Shown: positions 40,313-50,301, numbered from the stretch's first letter. The stretch is DNA of 57,754 nucleotides from an uncultured Polaribacter sp. (GCF_947495205.1 NZ_CANLXV010000015.1:1-57754); one strand, 5' to 3'. Numbers and translations are program-made. The notes: generated from the letters alone by a model not told the origin.

Positions 40313-41456
40313 AATACTTTACATATTCTACAATTTCTAAACCATAACCAATAATACCAACACGTTTGGTTTGTTGCGAATTAGAAATTAGTTTTAATTT
40401 TCTAACATTAATGTCATGTAAAATTTGTGCGCCAATACCAAAGTCTTTGGCATCCATTTTAATTTCTGGAGCTTTAATTTCTCCTTGTTCTTGGTTTTCT
40501 TTTAAAATTTTTAACCTACTTAATAAGTTTTGAGACTGATTTTGTTGATTTACAAAAATTATTGCACCCTTGCCTTCATCATTTATCACCTGAAACATTT
40601 GATCTAGCTTTTGATCTGCGTTATTGGTTAAAGTACCTAAAATATCATTATTAACTAAAGTTGAGTTTACTCTAGTTAAAATGCTTTCCTCTTTAGTCCA
40701 AGTACCTTTGGTTAAAGCTATATGTACTTGTTTATTTGTAGTTTGTTGGTAAGCTCTTAGTCTAAACTCACCAAAACGAGTAGTTATATCAAAGTCTTCT
40801 TTTTTTACGATTAAAGAGTCGTGTTCCATTCTATAAGCAACCAAATCTTCTATAGAAACAATTTTAATATCAAATTTTTTAGCGACTTTTAACAATTCTG
40901 GTAAACGTGCCATTGAGCCATCTTCATTCATTATTTCTACAATAACTCCTGCAGGTTTTAAGCCTGCTAAACGTGCAAAGTCTATAGCAGCTTCTGTATG
41001 GCCAGTTCTTCTTAAAACACCACCAGTTTTTGCTTTTAACGGAAAAATATGTCCAGGTCTGGCTAAATCGTGCGGTTTTGTATTGGTATCAATTAAAGAT
41101 TTTATGGTTAAGGCTCTATCAGATGCAGAAATACCTGTTGTAACGCCTTTGCCACGTAAGTCTACAGAAACGGTAAATGCAGTTTCCATAGGATCTGTAT
41201 TGTTGTTTACCATCATGCCTAAATCTAATTCTTTACATCTTTTTTCTGTTAAAGGTGCACAAATTAAACCACGTCCATGAGTGGCCATAAAATTAATCAT
41301 TTCTGGAGTTGCTTTTTCAGCAGCTGCTAAAAAATCGCCTTCGTTTTCTCTATTTTCATCATCTACAACAATAATTACTTTACCATTTCTAATATCTTCT
41401 ATTGCGGCAGCAATGTTGTCTAATTTTACTTTTTTTGTGTTTGATAAAGTTGTCAT
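40311..41456 (-). CDS. ribB: RibBA: DHBP synthase with degenerate GTP cyclohydrolase II half
   Basis: This 381-residue protein has a complete DHBP synthase domain (about 5-210): DDENRENEGD, HGRGLICAPL, RPGHIFPLKAK, RRTGHTEAAIDFARLAG and VIVEIMNEDG. It makes the riboflavin precursor from ribulose 5-phosphate. The GTP cyclohydrolase II half (about 215-381) keeps the fold but lacks the zinc Cys set: where active enzymes read HSECLTGD...RCDCG, here it reads NSTLVNND...LTNNAD. It is therefore probably only RibB, and a separate RibA must exist elsewhere. The gene lies 4 nt after the lptF/G-like gene. Confidence 0.9.
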   Translation of the reverse strand: MTTLSNTKKVKLDNIAAAIEDIRNGKVIIVVDDENRENEGDFLAAAEKATPEMINFMATHGRGLICAPLTEKRCKELDLGMMVNNNTDPMETAFTVSVDLRGKGVTTGISASDRALTIKSLIDTNTKPHDLARPGHIFPLKAKTGGVLRRTGHTEAAIDFARLAGLKPAGVIVEIMNEDGSMARLPELLKVAKKFDIKIVSIEDLVAYRMEHDSLIVKKEDFDITTRFGEFRLRAYQQTTNKQVHIALTKGTWTKEESILTRVNSTLVNNDILGTLTNNADQKLDQMFQVINDEGKGAIIFVNQQNQSQNLLSRLKILKENQEQGEIKAPEIKMDAKDFGIGAQILHDINVRKLKLISNSQQTKRVGIIGYGLEIVEYVKY

Positions 41457-41460
41457 GGTA

Positions 41461-42909
41461 TTATTGGTCTTTTTTAGACTTAAATTTATTAAAGAAATTA
41501 ATAATAGGTTGTGTTATGGTATCAATATTAAAAATACCTTTATCATTGGTAGCTCTTTTTGTTAATAAAATTCCTAAAGGAAAAAGTGTAAGCGTAGATA
41601 TCCAAGCGCCTAATAAAGATGTAATGGAGCTTTCTTCTGCTAAGTTTTTTCCCATGGTATTCACAAAAAAATAAATAACATAAATGGAAATTGCTAAAAT
41701 CATAGGTAAACCAAAACCTCCTTTTCTTATAATAGAGCCTAAAGGTGCTCCTATAAAGAATAGAATTAAACAAGAAAAAGACAATGCTATTCGTCCATAA
41801 AACTCAGAATCAAAAAAGTTTAACATTTTCCTTTTCCATTTTATAGTTTTTATATTGTTTCTTACATTGGTTAGGGCACTATTCATTTTTGTGCTGGCTG
41901 CACTTAAAACACTTATTTTATTTTGTAAGTCGAAATTATTCAGAATATTTAAACTGTCTATGTTTTTTACTTTTATAGAATCTTTATAAGCATATAACAT
42001 TTTACCATTTGCTATGGTAGAAATGGTATTTGCTCTAGAAGAAAGCATTTCATTATACGCTCTTTTTAAATCTGGTATGGTATCACTTAATTGGTTTAAG
42101 GTACGCATATTGTAGCTGTTCTTTATTTTTTCTGCACCCAAATCATCATTACCGCCTATTTTAGAAATATCTATGTTAAATTCATATTCTTTAAAAGTAG
42201 CTTCAGATGCAGGCATTCTTTTCTTTTTAGCCTGGGTTTTAGATGCACTGGTATGATCTACGTAATAAAAACCATCGTACAAAACAAAGGTCATGTATCT
42301 GCTGCCTTCTTCAGATATAATTTTACCTCTTTCTGCTGTAATTACTTTTGTATTTCCATGTCTGCCTGTTAAATCATAAATTAAAACTTTTTTAAGCAGG
42401 TTTTCTTCTTCACCGTATTTTTCATCAAATTTAATTTGATAGCTTTCTAAATCACTATTAAAACTACCAGCAACTAAAGCCAAAGCTGGTTTTTTCTTTT
42501 TAATGTTAAAGTAAAGGTTTCTTTGTTTTAATATAGCATGTGGAAAAATATTGTTTAAGAAAACAAAATTAATAGCACTTAAAAGAAATGCTAGTAATAT
42601 TAAAGGTCTAACCAAACGTTGTAGGGAAATACCAGCAGATTTTGCAGCAGCAAATTCATAATTTTCTCCAAGACTACCAAGTGCCATTATAGAAGAAAGC
42701 AAAACAGCAATAGGTAATGCTTGTGGTACAACAGTTAAGGTGGTGTAATATAAAAACTTTAGAATAAACACCATGCCTATTCCTTTACCAGCAATGTTTT
42801 CAAAAATTTGCCAAAGAATTTGCATAACCAGGACAAATAGAACAATTAAAAAAGACGCAACAAAGGGCCTTAAAAATGTTTTTAAAATGTATTTGTCTAA
42901 AATTTTCAT
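41461..42909 (-). CDS. LptF/LptG-family LPS export permease
   Basis: This 482-residue YjgP/YjgQ family protein has six membrane segments: three near the N-terminus (about 12-35, 55-80, 100-125) and three near the C-terminus (about 390-460), around a large periplasmic domain with GKIISEEGSRYMTF. It acts with LptB to extract LPS. A TACTTTTG box at 42922-42915 ends only 5 nt from the ATG, so the mRNA may be leaderless. Upstream of ribBA by 4 nt, one operon. Confidence 0.92.
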   Translation of the reverse strand: MKILDKYILKTFLRPFVASFLIVLFVLVMQILWQIFENIAGKGIGMVFILKFLYYTTLTVVPQALPIAVLLSSIMALGSLGENYEFAAAKSAGISLQRLVRPLILLAFLLSAINFVFLNNIFPHAILKQRNLYFNIKKKKPALALVAGSFNSDLESYQIKFDEKYGEEENLLKKVLIYDLTGRHGNTKVITAERGKIISEEGSRYMTFVLYDGFYYVDHTSASKTQAKKKRMPASEATFKEYEFNIDISKIGGNDDLGAEKIKNSYNMRTLNQLSDTIPDLKRAYNEMLSSRANTISTIANGKMLYAYKDSIKVKNIDSLNILNNFDLQNKISVLSAASTKMNSALTNVRNNIKTIKWKRKMLNFFDSEFYGRIALSFSCLILFFIGAPLGSIIRKGGFGLPMILAISIYVIYFFVNTMGKNLAEESSITSLLGAWISTLTLFPLGILLTKRATNDKGIFNIDTITQPIINFFNKFKSKKDQ

Positions 42910-42914
42910 TGTAG

Positions 42915-42922
42915 CAAAAGTA
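42915..42922 (-). promoter_or_regulatory. -10 box of lptF/G-like gene, possible leaderless start
   Basis: TACTTTTG on the minus strand, then 5 nt, then the ATG at 42909. Confidence 0.45.
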
Positions 42923-42969
42923 GTTTCTTATCTGTAAATACGCTACTAATTTTCTGTTAATTGAAAATA

Positions 42970-43626
42970 TTAATCAATGGTGTAATTTTGGTTGAGATAC
43001 TTCTCTTTATTTACTTGAAAAAAGTTAGGAGAAAGGTCTTCGTTTTTCTTAAATTGATCGATTGTGAATGTGGTTTTAGAACCATTTTCGCCAGTTTGAA
43101 TCAGTTTGTAAATATGCTTTGTTTTTGCATCTATTGCTAGTTCTACTTTTACAATTTCAGAATTGCTATCTATTGGGTTTAGCGTAACATATTGTATGCT
43201 TCTGCCTTTTGTGTTTTCTAATTTACCCATGTTGTAGTTATAGCCTTCTTTATAAAAACTTAATAATTTAGAAGGATAAACAAATCCGTCATCTTCACCT
43301 AAATCACCATCTGTTATAGAAATTTCTTTTTCCTCATGGTTGATGACATGTAAGCGCGTACCATCATAAATAAATTGATTACCTAGATAATTTAAATTGT
43401 ATTTTTCTCCTTGTAAATTAATAGCTCCTCTAATTGGTGGCTCGTCACCTTCATTAATTCCAGCCTCTTCATTACTTAATGTTTGGCTAAAGCGGATGTA
43501 CATGTTTTTATAAGCGCCCATTTTAGTAGATACTTCATCTAACAAATTTTTTGCTTTTTCTGAATTTTGAGAAAAAGTAATTGTGGTAAAAAATACGGCT
43601 AAAAATAAAATTGTTATTTTTTTCAT
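42970..43626 (-). CDS. LolA-like outer-membrane lipoprotein carrier
   Basis: This 218-residue protein has a signal peptide (MKKITILFLAVFFTTITFS) and a LolA beta half-barrel (MYIRFSQTLSN, GAINLQGEKYNLNYLG, FIYDGTRLHVIN). The end, FTIDQFKKNEDLSPNFFQVN, is typical of LolA. It would carry lipoproteins across the periplasm. It lies 37 nt after ftsK. Confidence 0.9.
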   Translation of the reverse strand: MKKITILFLAVFFTTITFSQNSEKAKNLLDEVSTKMGAYKNMYIRFSQTLSNEEAGINEGDEPPIRGAINLQGEKYNLNYLGNQFIYDGTRLHVINHEEKEISITDGDLGEDDGFVYPSKLLSFYKEGYNYNMGKLENTKGRSIQYVTLNPIDSNSEIVKVELAIDAKTKHIYKLIQTGENGSKTTFTIDQFKKNEDLSPNFFQVNKEKYLNQNYTID

Positions 43627-43663
43627 GATTTTAAAAATCTTTTATTTAAAATTTAAAAAGAAA

Positions 43664-46147
43664 TTATACGTTTTTTTCGTTTTCTAATAATTGGTCTAAG
43701 GCTACAAAGTCTGGTATTAAAACTTGTCTTGCTTTACTACCTTCAAAACCACCTACAATGCCAGCAGCTTCTAATTGATCTATTAAACGGCCAGCTCTGT
43801 TATAACCTAATTTTAATTTTCTTTGCAATAAAGAAGCAGAACCTTGTTGTGCAGTTACAATAATTTCTGCGGCTTCTCTAAACAGTTTATCTCTGTCTGC
43901 AATATCAATATCAATACTTGTGCCATTTTCATCATCTACATACTCTGGTAATAAAAAAGCATCAGAATAAGCTTTTTGAGAACCAATAAAGTCGGTTATT
44001 TTTTCTACTTCTGGTGTATCTACAAAGGCACATTGTATTCTATTAATGTCATTTCCTGCTGTGTATAATAAATCTCCACGACCAATTAATTGATCTGCGC
44101 CACCAGCATCTAAAATGGTTCTAGAATCTATTTTAGAAGTTACCCTAAATGCAATTCTTGCTGGGAAATTAGCCTTAATAATACCAGTAATTACGTTTAC
44201 AGATGGTCTTTGTGTAGCTACAATTAAGTGAATACCAATAGCTCTTGCTAACTGCGCTAAACGCGCAATTGGTGTTTCTACTTCTTTACCAGCGGTCATT
44301 ATTAAATCTGCAAATTCATCAATAACCAAAACAATGTATGGTAAAAATTGATGGCCATCATTAGGATTTAATTTTCGCTTTTTAAACTTGGCATTATACT
44401 CCTTTATATTTCTTACCATTGCTGCTTTTAACAAATCGTAACGATTGTCCATTTCTATACAAAGCGAGTTTAAGGTATGCACAACTTTGGTAGTATCTGT
44501 TATAATTGCTTCTTCTACATCTGGTAATTTTGCTAAGTAATGACGCTCTATTTTGTTAAACAAAGTTAGTTCTACTTTTTTAGGATCAACCAATATAAAT
44601 TTAACCTCTGCAGGATGTTTTTTGTATAGAAGTGATGTTAATACCGCATTTAAACCAACAGATTTTCCTTGTCCTGTAGCACCTGCCATAAGCAAGTGAG
44701 GCATTTTAGCTAAATCTACCACAAAGGTTTCATTAGAAATGGTTTTACCCAAAGCAATTGGCAACTCCATTGGCGATTCTTGAAATTTCTTTGAAGAAAT
44801 CACAGAATGCATAGAAACAATGGTAGATTTTTTGTTTGGCACTTCTATACCAATTGTTCCTTTACCAGGAATTGGTGCAATAATTCTTATACCTAATGCA
44901 GATAAAGAAAGTGCAATATCATCTTCTAAATTTTTTATTTTAGAAATTCTAATTCCAGCTTCTGGTACAATTTCATAAAGTGTAATTGTTGGACCAACAG
45001 TGGCTTTAATTTCTGCAATACCAATTTTATAATTTTTTAAAGTTTCTACAATCCTATCTTTATTGGCTTCTAATTCTTGTGGATCTATAGAAATTGTTTC
45101 GTTGTATTGTTTTAACAAATTAAAAGTTGGGAATTTGAAATTTGCCAATTCTAAAGTGGGGTCAAATTCACCAAAATCTTTTACTAATTTGTCAGATAAG
45201 TTTTCGGTAGAATGTTCTTCATCTCTGCTAATAGCAACATCTATTTCTACTTCTGGCTCTTCTATAACTGTTTCTTCTACAATTAAATCTGTTTTTAAAA
45301 CGGGTTCTATTTCTTCAGGTACCGTTTCTTCCACCTTTAATTGTATGCTCTCTTTTTTATCAGAAACCTCTGAATGATTTGTTATGGTAGGTTTTAAATT
45401 AATAAGTGGTTTTTCAAAAGTAGATTGCTCCTTTTTGTCTGCAATTATATTTTTAGCTTGCACTGAAGTTTCTTCTTTGGGTTCAGAATGGTTAGTGCTT
45501 TCATTTGAAACGAGATCTTGGGTAGTTTTTTCAATATTTGCAACTTCGTTTTTTTGCTTGATTTTTTCTAAAATACCATCAAAAGTTACTTTGTAGCGTA
45601 AAACGATGTAGGCAATAAAGAAAAAACTTAAAATAATTATTAATCCTGTTTTGCCAATAAAAGTTTGTAGATAATCATTAATTTCAAACCCTATAATACC
45701 AGAAAGCAAGGCATATTTTTTATTTAAAAAACCTAAAGTAACAGAAAGCCATAACATTGCTATTAAACCCCAATTCCATGAGATTACAATTTTTGCTAAT
45801 TTTCTATGCAGTAATACAGATAAACCAGTTAAAAAAAGTAGGAAACTGATTATAAATGAAGCGATACCAAAACCTTTGTAAATAAAAAAGTGACTAAGAT
45901 TTGCGCCTATTTTTCCTAAAAGATTTCCACTTTTTATGGTTTTATTACCAAGTTGCGTTAATGTACTTTGATCTTCTTGCCAATTAAAGAAAAATGAGAT
46001 AAAAGCAATTCCTAAAAAAAAAGCAAAAGACATTAAGAAAAAGCCAAAAATAGTTTTTGCTTGTTTTGTCTTTAAAAAAGCAAAAGCAGATGTTTTGTTT
46101 TCTAAGTTTTCAATTGGTTTTTTTGTGCTAGGTTTTCTTTTAGCCAT
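43664..46147 (-). CDS. ftsK: DNA translocase FtsK
   Basis: This 827-residue protein has a membrane domain with four helices (about 30-200), a charged low-complexity linker (about 205-330), a RecA-like motor with Walker A GATGQGKS (489-496) and VLVIDEFADL, and a C-terminal winged-helix gamma domain (about 755-820; LLQRKLKLGYNRAGRLIDQL) that reads KOPS sites. It segregates chromosome ends at division. Confidence 0.97.
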   Translation of the reverse strand: MAKRKPSTKKPIENLENKTSAFAFLKTKQAKTIFGFFLMSFAFFLGIAFISFFFNWQEDQSTLTQLGNKTIKSGNLLGKIGANLSHFFIYKGFGIASFIISFLLFLTGLSVLLHRKLAKIVISWNWGLIAMLWLSVTLGFLNKKYALLSGIIGFEINDYLQTFIGKTGLIIILSFFFIAYIVLRYKVTFDGILEKIKQKNEVANIEKTTQDLVSNESTNHSEPKEETSVQAKNIIADKKEQSTFEKPLINLKPTITNHSEVSDKKESIQLKVEETVPEEIEPVLKTDLIVEETVIEEPEVEIDVAISRDEEHSTENLSDKLVKDFGEFDPTLELANFKFPTFNLLKQYNETISIDPQELEANKDRIVETLKNYKIGIAEIKATVGPTITLYEIVPEAGIRISKIKNLEDDIALSLSALGIRIIAPIPGKGTIGIEVPNKKSTIVSMHSVISSKKFQESPMELPIALGKTISNETFVVDLAKMPHLLMAGATGQGKSVGLNAVLTSLLYKKHPAEVKFILVDPKKVELTLFNKIERHYLAKLPDVEEAIITDTTKVVHTLNSLCIEMDNRYDLLKAAMVRNIKEYNAKFKKRKLNPNDGHQFLPYIVLVIDEFADLIMTAGKEVETPIARLAQLARAIGIHLIVATQRPSVNVITGIIKANFPARIAFRVTSKIDSRTILDAGGADQLIGRGDLLYTAGNDINRIQCAFVDTPEVEKITDFIGSQKAYSDAFLLPEYVDDENGTSIDIDIADRDKLFREAAEIIVTAQQGSASLLQRKLKLGYNRAGRLIDQLEAAGIVGGFEGSKARQVLIPDFVALDQLLENEKNV

Positions 46148-46177
46148 TTATGTTTAAATAAATTTTACGTTTTTTTG

Positions 46178-46558
46178 CTAAAATAGCAAAACGATTTTAG
46201 GAATGTATATAAAGCCAGCAATTATTAAAGAAATAATACTGGCTAAAGCTGGTGCACCTGCTGCAATATCTTTTATGATACCTATTTTTGTATGAAAATC
46301 TGGATGGATAAAATCTGCAACTTCTTCAATTGCTGTGTTTAATGCTTCTGCAACTAAAACTAAACCTATGGCCAAAAACTGTACCATCCATTCTGTATTA
46401 GAAATTTTGAAACAAATACCTAAAATTGTAGCAAATAAAGCAATACCTAATTGTGCCTTTATACTGTCTTCTTTAGTAATTAGTAACCAAGTACCTCTAA
46501 AAGCAAATTTTAAACTACGTATTCTGCCACTTAAAAAACCATCTTTAGGATTTTTCAT
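46178..46558 (-). CDS. dgkA: Diacylglycerol kinase family (undecaprenol kinase-like)
   Basis: This 126-residue protein has three membrane segments and the family motif EALNTAIEEVADFI with the catalytic Glu, followed by KIGIIKDIAAGAP. It phosphorylates diacylglycerol or undecaprenol. The stop of tpx lies 4 nt upstream of its ATG, so the two genes are one operon. Confidence 0.88.
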   Translation of the reverse strand: MKNPKDGFLSGRIRSLKFAFRGTWLLITKEDSIKAQLGIALFATILGICFKISNTEWMVQFLAIGLVLVAEALNTAIEEVADFIHPDFHTKIGIIKDIAAGAPALASIISLIIAGFIYIPKIVLLF

Positions 46559-46562
46559 TGAT

Positions 46563-47060
46563 TTATATTGCTTTTAAAGCAGCATCATAATTGGGCTGGT
46601 CTACAATTTCTTGTACTTGTTCTGTATAAGAAACTTTGCCGGTTTCATCTAAAACAATTACTGCTCTAGAATGCAATGGAGCTAGTGGGCCAGAGGTAAA
46701 ATCAAGTTGGTAATCTTTACCAAAACTTCCGCTAGCAAAATCAGACAACATTACTACATTATCTATACCTTCTGCACCACAAAAACGAGCTTGTGCGAAT
46801 GGTAAATCTTTAGAAATACATAAAACCACGGTGTTCTCTAAACTAGCCGCTTTTTTATTAAATTCTCTAACAGAAGTTGCACATGTGCCAGTATCAATAG
46901 AAGGAAAAATGTTTAAAACTACTTTTTTTCCAGAAAAATCTGCCAAAGTTTTATTTTCTAATTTTACTGTTTTTAAAGAAAAATTTGGTGCTTGAGCGCC
47001 TACCTTTGGTAAGTCTCCTAAAGTTTGTATTGCGTCTCCGTGTAATGTTATATTCGCCAT
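46563..47060 (-). CDS. tpx: Thiol peroxidase Tpx
   Basis: This 165-residue atypical 2-Cys peroxiredoxin has peroxidatic C60 (SIDTGTCATSV) and resolving C94 (ARFCGAEG), and full length. It reduces lipid and alkyl hydroperoxides via thioredoxin. TACTTTTG at 47090-47083 gives a 22-nt leader. It is divergent from the MATE gene. Confidence 0.95.
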   Translation of the reverse strand: MANITLHGDAIQTLGDLPKVGAQAPNFSLKTVKLENKTLADFSGKKVVLNIFPSIDTGTCATSVREFNKKAASLENTVVLCISKDLPFAQARFCGAEGIDNVVMLSDFASGSFGKDYQLDFTSGPLAPLHSRAVIVLDETGKVSYTEQVQEIVDQPNYDAALKAI

Positions 47061-47159
47061 AATTGTTAAAATTTAGTTTCATCAAAAGTAATTATTTTAA
47101 TTGGAAAAAATAAGTGAAAATTGATAAGTTCTTGCCAAATATATTGCCACTATAATATC

Positions 47160-47167
47160 TATATTTG
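47160..47167 (+). promoter_or_regulatory. -10 box of the MATE transporter gene
   Basis: TATATTTG fits TAnnTTTG. Transcription would start near 47173, leaving about 17 nt before the TTG start at 47191, and supports that upstream start. Confidence 0.5.
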
Positions 47168-47190
47168 CACAATTTAAAAGCAATATTTTA

Positions 47191-48615
47191 TTGAATCTAT
47201 CTCAATATACATCAGAATTTGAATACAATTGGAAACTTGCTGCGCCTGTAATGTTAGGTATGCTAGGGCATACTTTTGTTAGTTTTATAGACAATATTAT
47301 GGTTGGGCAATTGGGTACTGCAGAATTAGCAGCAGTATCTTTAGGTAATAGTTTTATGTTTATTGCCATGTCTATTGGTATTGGTTTTTCTACAGCTATT
47401 ACGCCGTTAATTGCAGCTGCAGATGCTTCTGATAATTTACAACAGGCTAAAAATGTTTATAAAAGTGGTTTGTTTTTATGCACAACTTTGGGCGTAATTT
47501 TGTTTTTAGGAATTTATTTTTCTAAACCTTTATTATATCTAATGCAACAACCAACAGAGGTTGTAAATTTAGCATTACCGTATTTAGATTTGGTTGCATT
47601 TTCTTTAATTCCTTTAATTATTTTTCAGGCAATTAAGCAATTTAGTGATGGTATGTCTATGACCAAATACCCAATGCACGCTACTTTATTAGCAAATATT
47701 ATAAACGTTGGTTTAAACTATTTATTAATTTTTGGAAAATTTGGTTTTCCAGAAATGGGTATTGTTGGTGCTGCTTATGGTACATTGGCTTCTAGACTTG
47801 TTATGGTTTTGTATTTATGGCTAGTGTTACGTTATAACAAACGGTCTAAGCGCATTGTAAAACACATTAAAGTTTTGGTTTTAGACTTTATAAGTATAAA
47901 AAAAATAATAAATTTAGGTTCTTTAAGTGCTATGCAAATGTTTTTTGAAGTGGCTATTTTTACAGCAGCCATTTGGTTGAGTGGTTTGTTGGGTAAAAAT
48001 CCGCAAGCGGCAAATCAAATAGCATTAAATTTAGCTTCTATGACTTTTATGGTGGCTATGGGCTTAAGTGTGGCTTCTATGATAAGAGTAGGAAATCAAA
48101 AAGGATTACAAAATTATAAAGAACTGCGTAGAATAGCATTTTCAATATTTTTCTTAGGAACAATTTTTGCGTTTGTATTTGCAGTTTTCTTTTTTATATT
48201 TCATGAAGTTTTACCAAATATTTATGTAGATTTAAAAGATTTGGCAAATTATGATGATAATATGGAAGTAATAAAAATAGCTGGTAGTTTATTGTTTGCT
48301 GCAGGATTTTTTCAAATATCAGACAGCATTCAAGTAATTGTTTTAGGCGCTTTAAGAGGATTACAAGATGTAAAAATACCAACAATTTTAACTTTTATTT
48401 CTTATTGGGTAGTAGGTTTTCCTATTTCTTATTACTTAGGAAAAGAAAATATGTATGGCAGTTTTGGCATTTGGTTAGGTTTACTAGCTGGTTTAACCAC
48501 AGCCTCTATTTTACTTTTTATGCGCTTTAATTGGTTAACTTTAAAGTTGATAAAAGAAAAAGAAGAACAAACCAGTTTTTTACACGCAGGTAAAAAATTA
48601 GTGCACACAAAATAA
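47191..48615 (+). CDS. MATE-family efflux transporter
   Basis: This 474-residue protein has 12 membrane helices in two halves with the MATE patterns VMLGMLGHTFVSFIDNIMVG and LGALRGLQDVKIPTILTF. It exports cationic drugs or metabolites in exchange for Na+ or H+. The start is a TTG: the promoter at 47160 and the conserved N-terminal helix support it over the first ATG, 20 codons in. Confidence 0.93.
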   Translation: MNLSQYTSEFEYNWKLAAPVMLGMLGHTFVSFIDNIMVGQLGTAELAAVSLGNSFMFIAMSIGIGFSTAITPLIAAADASDNLQQAKNVYKSGLFLCTTLGVILFLGIYFSKPLLYLMQQPTEVVNLALPYLDLVAFSLIPLIIFQAIKQFSDGMSMTKYPMHATLLANIINVGLNYLLIFGKFGFPEMGIVGAAYGTLASRLVMVLYLWLVLRYNKRSKRIVKHIKVLVLDFISIKKIINLGSLSAMQMFFEVAIFTAAIWLSGLLGKNPQAANQIALNLASMTFMVAMGLSVASMIRVGNQKGLQNYKELRRIAFSIFFLGTIFAFVFAVFFFIFHEVLPNIYVDLKDLANYDDNMEVIKIAGSLLFAAGFFQISDSIQVIVLGALRGLQDVKIPTILTFISYWVVGFPISYYLGKENMYGSFGIWLGLLAGLTTASILLFMRFNWLTLKLIKEKEEQTSFLHAGKKLVHTK

Positions 48616-48657
48616 CCTTCAACGGCATGCGAGTTGATTTAATTTAGATTTTAAGAA

Positions 48658-48882
48658 ATGGATTTACCAAAATTTTTACTAGCAGATAATAGCAATTTTC
48701 CTGATGATATTTTTGTTTTACATACAGAATTTCCTCGTTTTATTATTAATTTAAAAGATGATGAAATTGAGTGGTTTGAAGATTTAACAGGAGAAAGTGA
48801 AGAAGATATTGCTACAGAATTAGCAGATTTAATGGATAAAGCAGGCGCTTTTTATGATGATGAAATGAAACAATATCAATAA
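48658..48882 (+). CDS. Small acidic conserved hypothetical (74 aa)
   Basis: This 74-residue, strongly acidic protein has a DDIFVLHTEFPRFIINL strand region and a helix EDIATELADLMDKAGAFYDDE. It resembles small conserved proteins of Flavobacteriaceae, but I know no function. It follows the MATE gene after 42 nt. Confidence 0.7.
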   Translation: MDLPKFLLADNSNFPDDIFVLHTEFPRFIINLKDDEIEWFEDLTGESEEDIATELADLMDKAGAFYDDEMKQYQ

Positions 48883-48919
48883 TTTGTCTTTGATATTTGT
48901 TGATAGAAAATTTAAGGAA

Positions 48920-49699
48920 TTATTTAAAAAATTCCTTAGATTTTTCCCAATAGCTATCCATTTCTGTTAAAGACATGTCTGCTATGTTTTTGCCTTCTTT
49001 TTTAGCCGCTGTTTCTAAATATTGAAAACGATTTATAAATTTTTTATTTGTTTTTTCTAATGCGTTTTCTGGATTTACACCAATAAAACGCGCGTAATTA
49101 ATCATAGAGAATAAAACATCGCCAAATTCTTTTTCTGTGTTTTCTTTATTTTTAGCTTTTATTTCTTCATTTAACTCGGTAAGTTCTTCTTGTACTTTTT
49201 CCCAAACTTGCTCGGGTTTTTCCCAATCAAAACCAACACCTGCTACTTTTTCTTGAATTCTACTTGCTTTAACAACAGCAGGTAAACTTTTTGGAACGCC
49301 TTCTAAAACCGAATTTTTACCTTCTTTTAACTTTAATTGTTCCCAATTACGTTTTACGTCTGCTTCATTTTCAACTTTAACATCGCCATAAATATGAGGA
49401 TGCCTGTCAATTAATTTATCAGAAATGGCATTGGCAACATCAGCTATATCAAATGCTTTTTTCTCGCTACCAATTTTTGCGTAAAAAACAATATGCAACA
49501 AAACATCTCCCAGTTCTTTTTTAATTTCTGGCAAATCGTTATCTAAAATGGCATCTGCCAATTCGTAGGTTTCTTCAATAGTTAAATGGCGTAAACTTTC
49601 TAGCGTTTGTTTTTTGTCCCAAGGGCATTTCTCCCTTAGATCGTCCATAATATCTAACAATCTGTTAAAAGCCGCTAGTTGTTCTTTTCTGCTATTCAA
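48920..49699 (-). CDS. mazG: Nucleoside triphosphate pyrophosphohydrolase MazG
   Basis: This 259-residue protein has two MazG helical domains: CPWDKKQTLESLRHLTIEETYE with ELGDVLLHIVFYA (about 25-80) and a second with EELTELNEE and EFGDVLFSMINYARF (about 175-220). Both EExxE...ExxD metal sets are complete. It removes non-canonical or excess NTPs. Confidence 0.95.
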   Translation of the reverse strand: MNSRKEQLAAFNRLLDIMDDLREKCPWDKKQTLESLRHLTIEETYELADAILDNDLPEIKKELGDVLLHIVFYAKIGSEKKAFDIADVANAISDKLIDRHPHIYGDVKVENEADVKRNWEQLKLKEGKNSVLEGVPKSLPAVVKASRIQEKVAGVGFDWEKPEQVWEKVQEELTELNEEIKAKNKENTEKEFGDVLFSMINYARFIGVNPENALEKTNKKFINRFQYLETAAKKEGKNIADMSLTEMDSYWEKSKEFFK

Positions 49700-49714
49700 A
49701 ACGTTTCTTTAATA

Positions 49715-49750
49715 AAATGCCATTTCTATTATGCATAGAAATGACATTGC
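49715..49750 (-). terminator. Hairpin after the DUF5606 gene
   Basis: AATGCCATTTCTAT and ATAGAAATGACATT form a 14-bp stem with one G-U pair. The T run is weak, so it is a probable terminator or mRNA-stabilising hairpin before mazG. Confidence 0.55.
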
Positions 49751-49787
49751 TTTATTTTAGTAAGAATTATAGGCTTGTTAAAGCGGT

Positions 49788-50207
49788 TTATTCTTCTGTA
49801 GTTTCTTCTTTTGGTGCTTCAATTTTAGAAAAATCCATGCCAGATTTTACCAAAAGATTAAACCATTGTATTACTTTTTTTATGTTAGAAGTGTACACTC
49901 TTTCATCATCATAATTTGGTAAAACTTCTGCAAAAAATGCTTCTAGTTTTTTACCACTTTCTTTATGAGAAATAGCTTCTTTACCTTCTGTTTTAGCATA
50001 CATTGCTTTAAAAACATCTAATAAAGGTAAATCTTCTTCAAACGTATATATTGCAATATTTTCTAGTAAACTTACATTTTGTGTTGCATTTACTGCAATT
50101 CTTTTGTTATCTGTTAAAGATGAAACAATAATTGCATTTTTAGATTGTGATACTACTTGGTATAAACCTGGTTTACCAGTTATTGAAATAATTTTACTAA
50201 ACTCCAT
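49788..50207 (-). CDS. DUF5606 family protein
   Basis: This 139-residue protein opens with MEFSKIISITGKPGLYQVV and has SSLTDNKRIAV, VSLLENIAIYT and a late helical VIQWFNLLVKSG, matching DUF5606, a Bacteroidota family of unknown function. It lies just downstream of def, the usual gene neighbourhood in Flavobacteriaceae. Confidence 0.9.
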   Translation of the reverse strand: MEFSKIISITGKPGLYQVVSQSKNAIIVSSLTDNKRIAVNATQNVSLLENIAIYTFEEDLPLLDVFKAMYAKTEGKEAISHKESGKKLEAFFAEVLPNYDDERVYTSNIKKVIQWFNLLVKSGMDFSKIEAPKEETTEE

Positions 50208-50301
50208 ATTTTTTAATTTTAAAACTTCTCTTTTAATTCAATTAAAAGTTGTTTTACTTTTTGTGTACTTTTAATACGAACTTTAAAGAGATTTTATATT
50301 T

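Noticed and set aside
40311..40313. Phase variation of ribBA by the heptamer array
   Set aside because: The stop codon comes before the array on the coding strand, so changing the number of units does not alter the protein.
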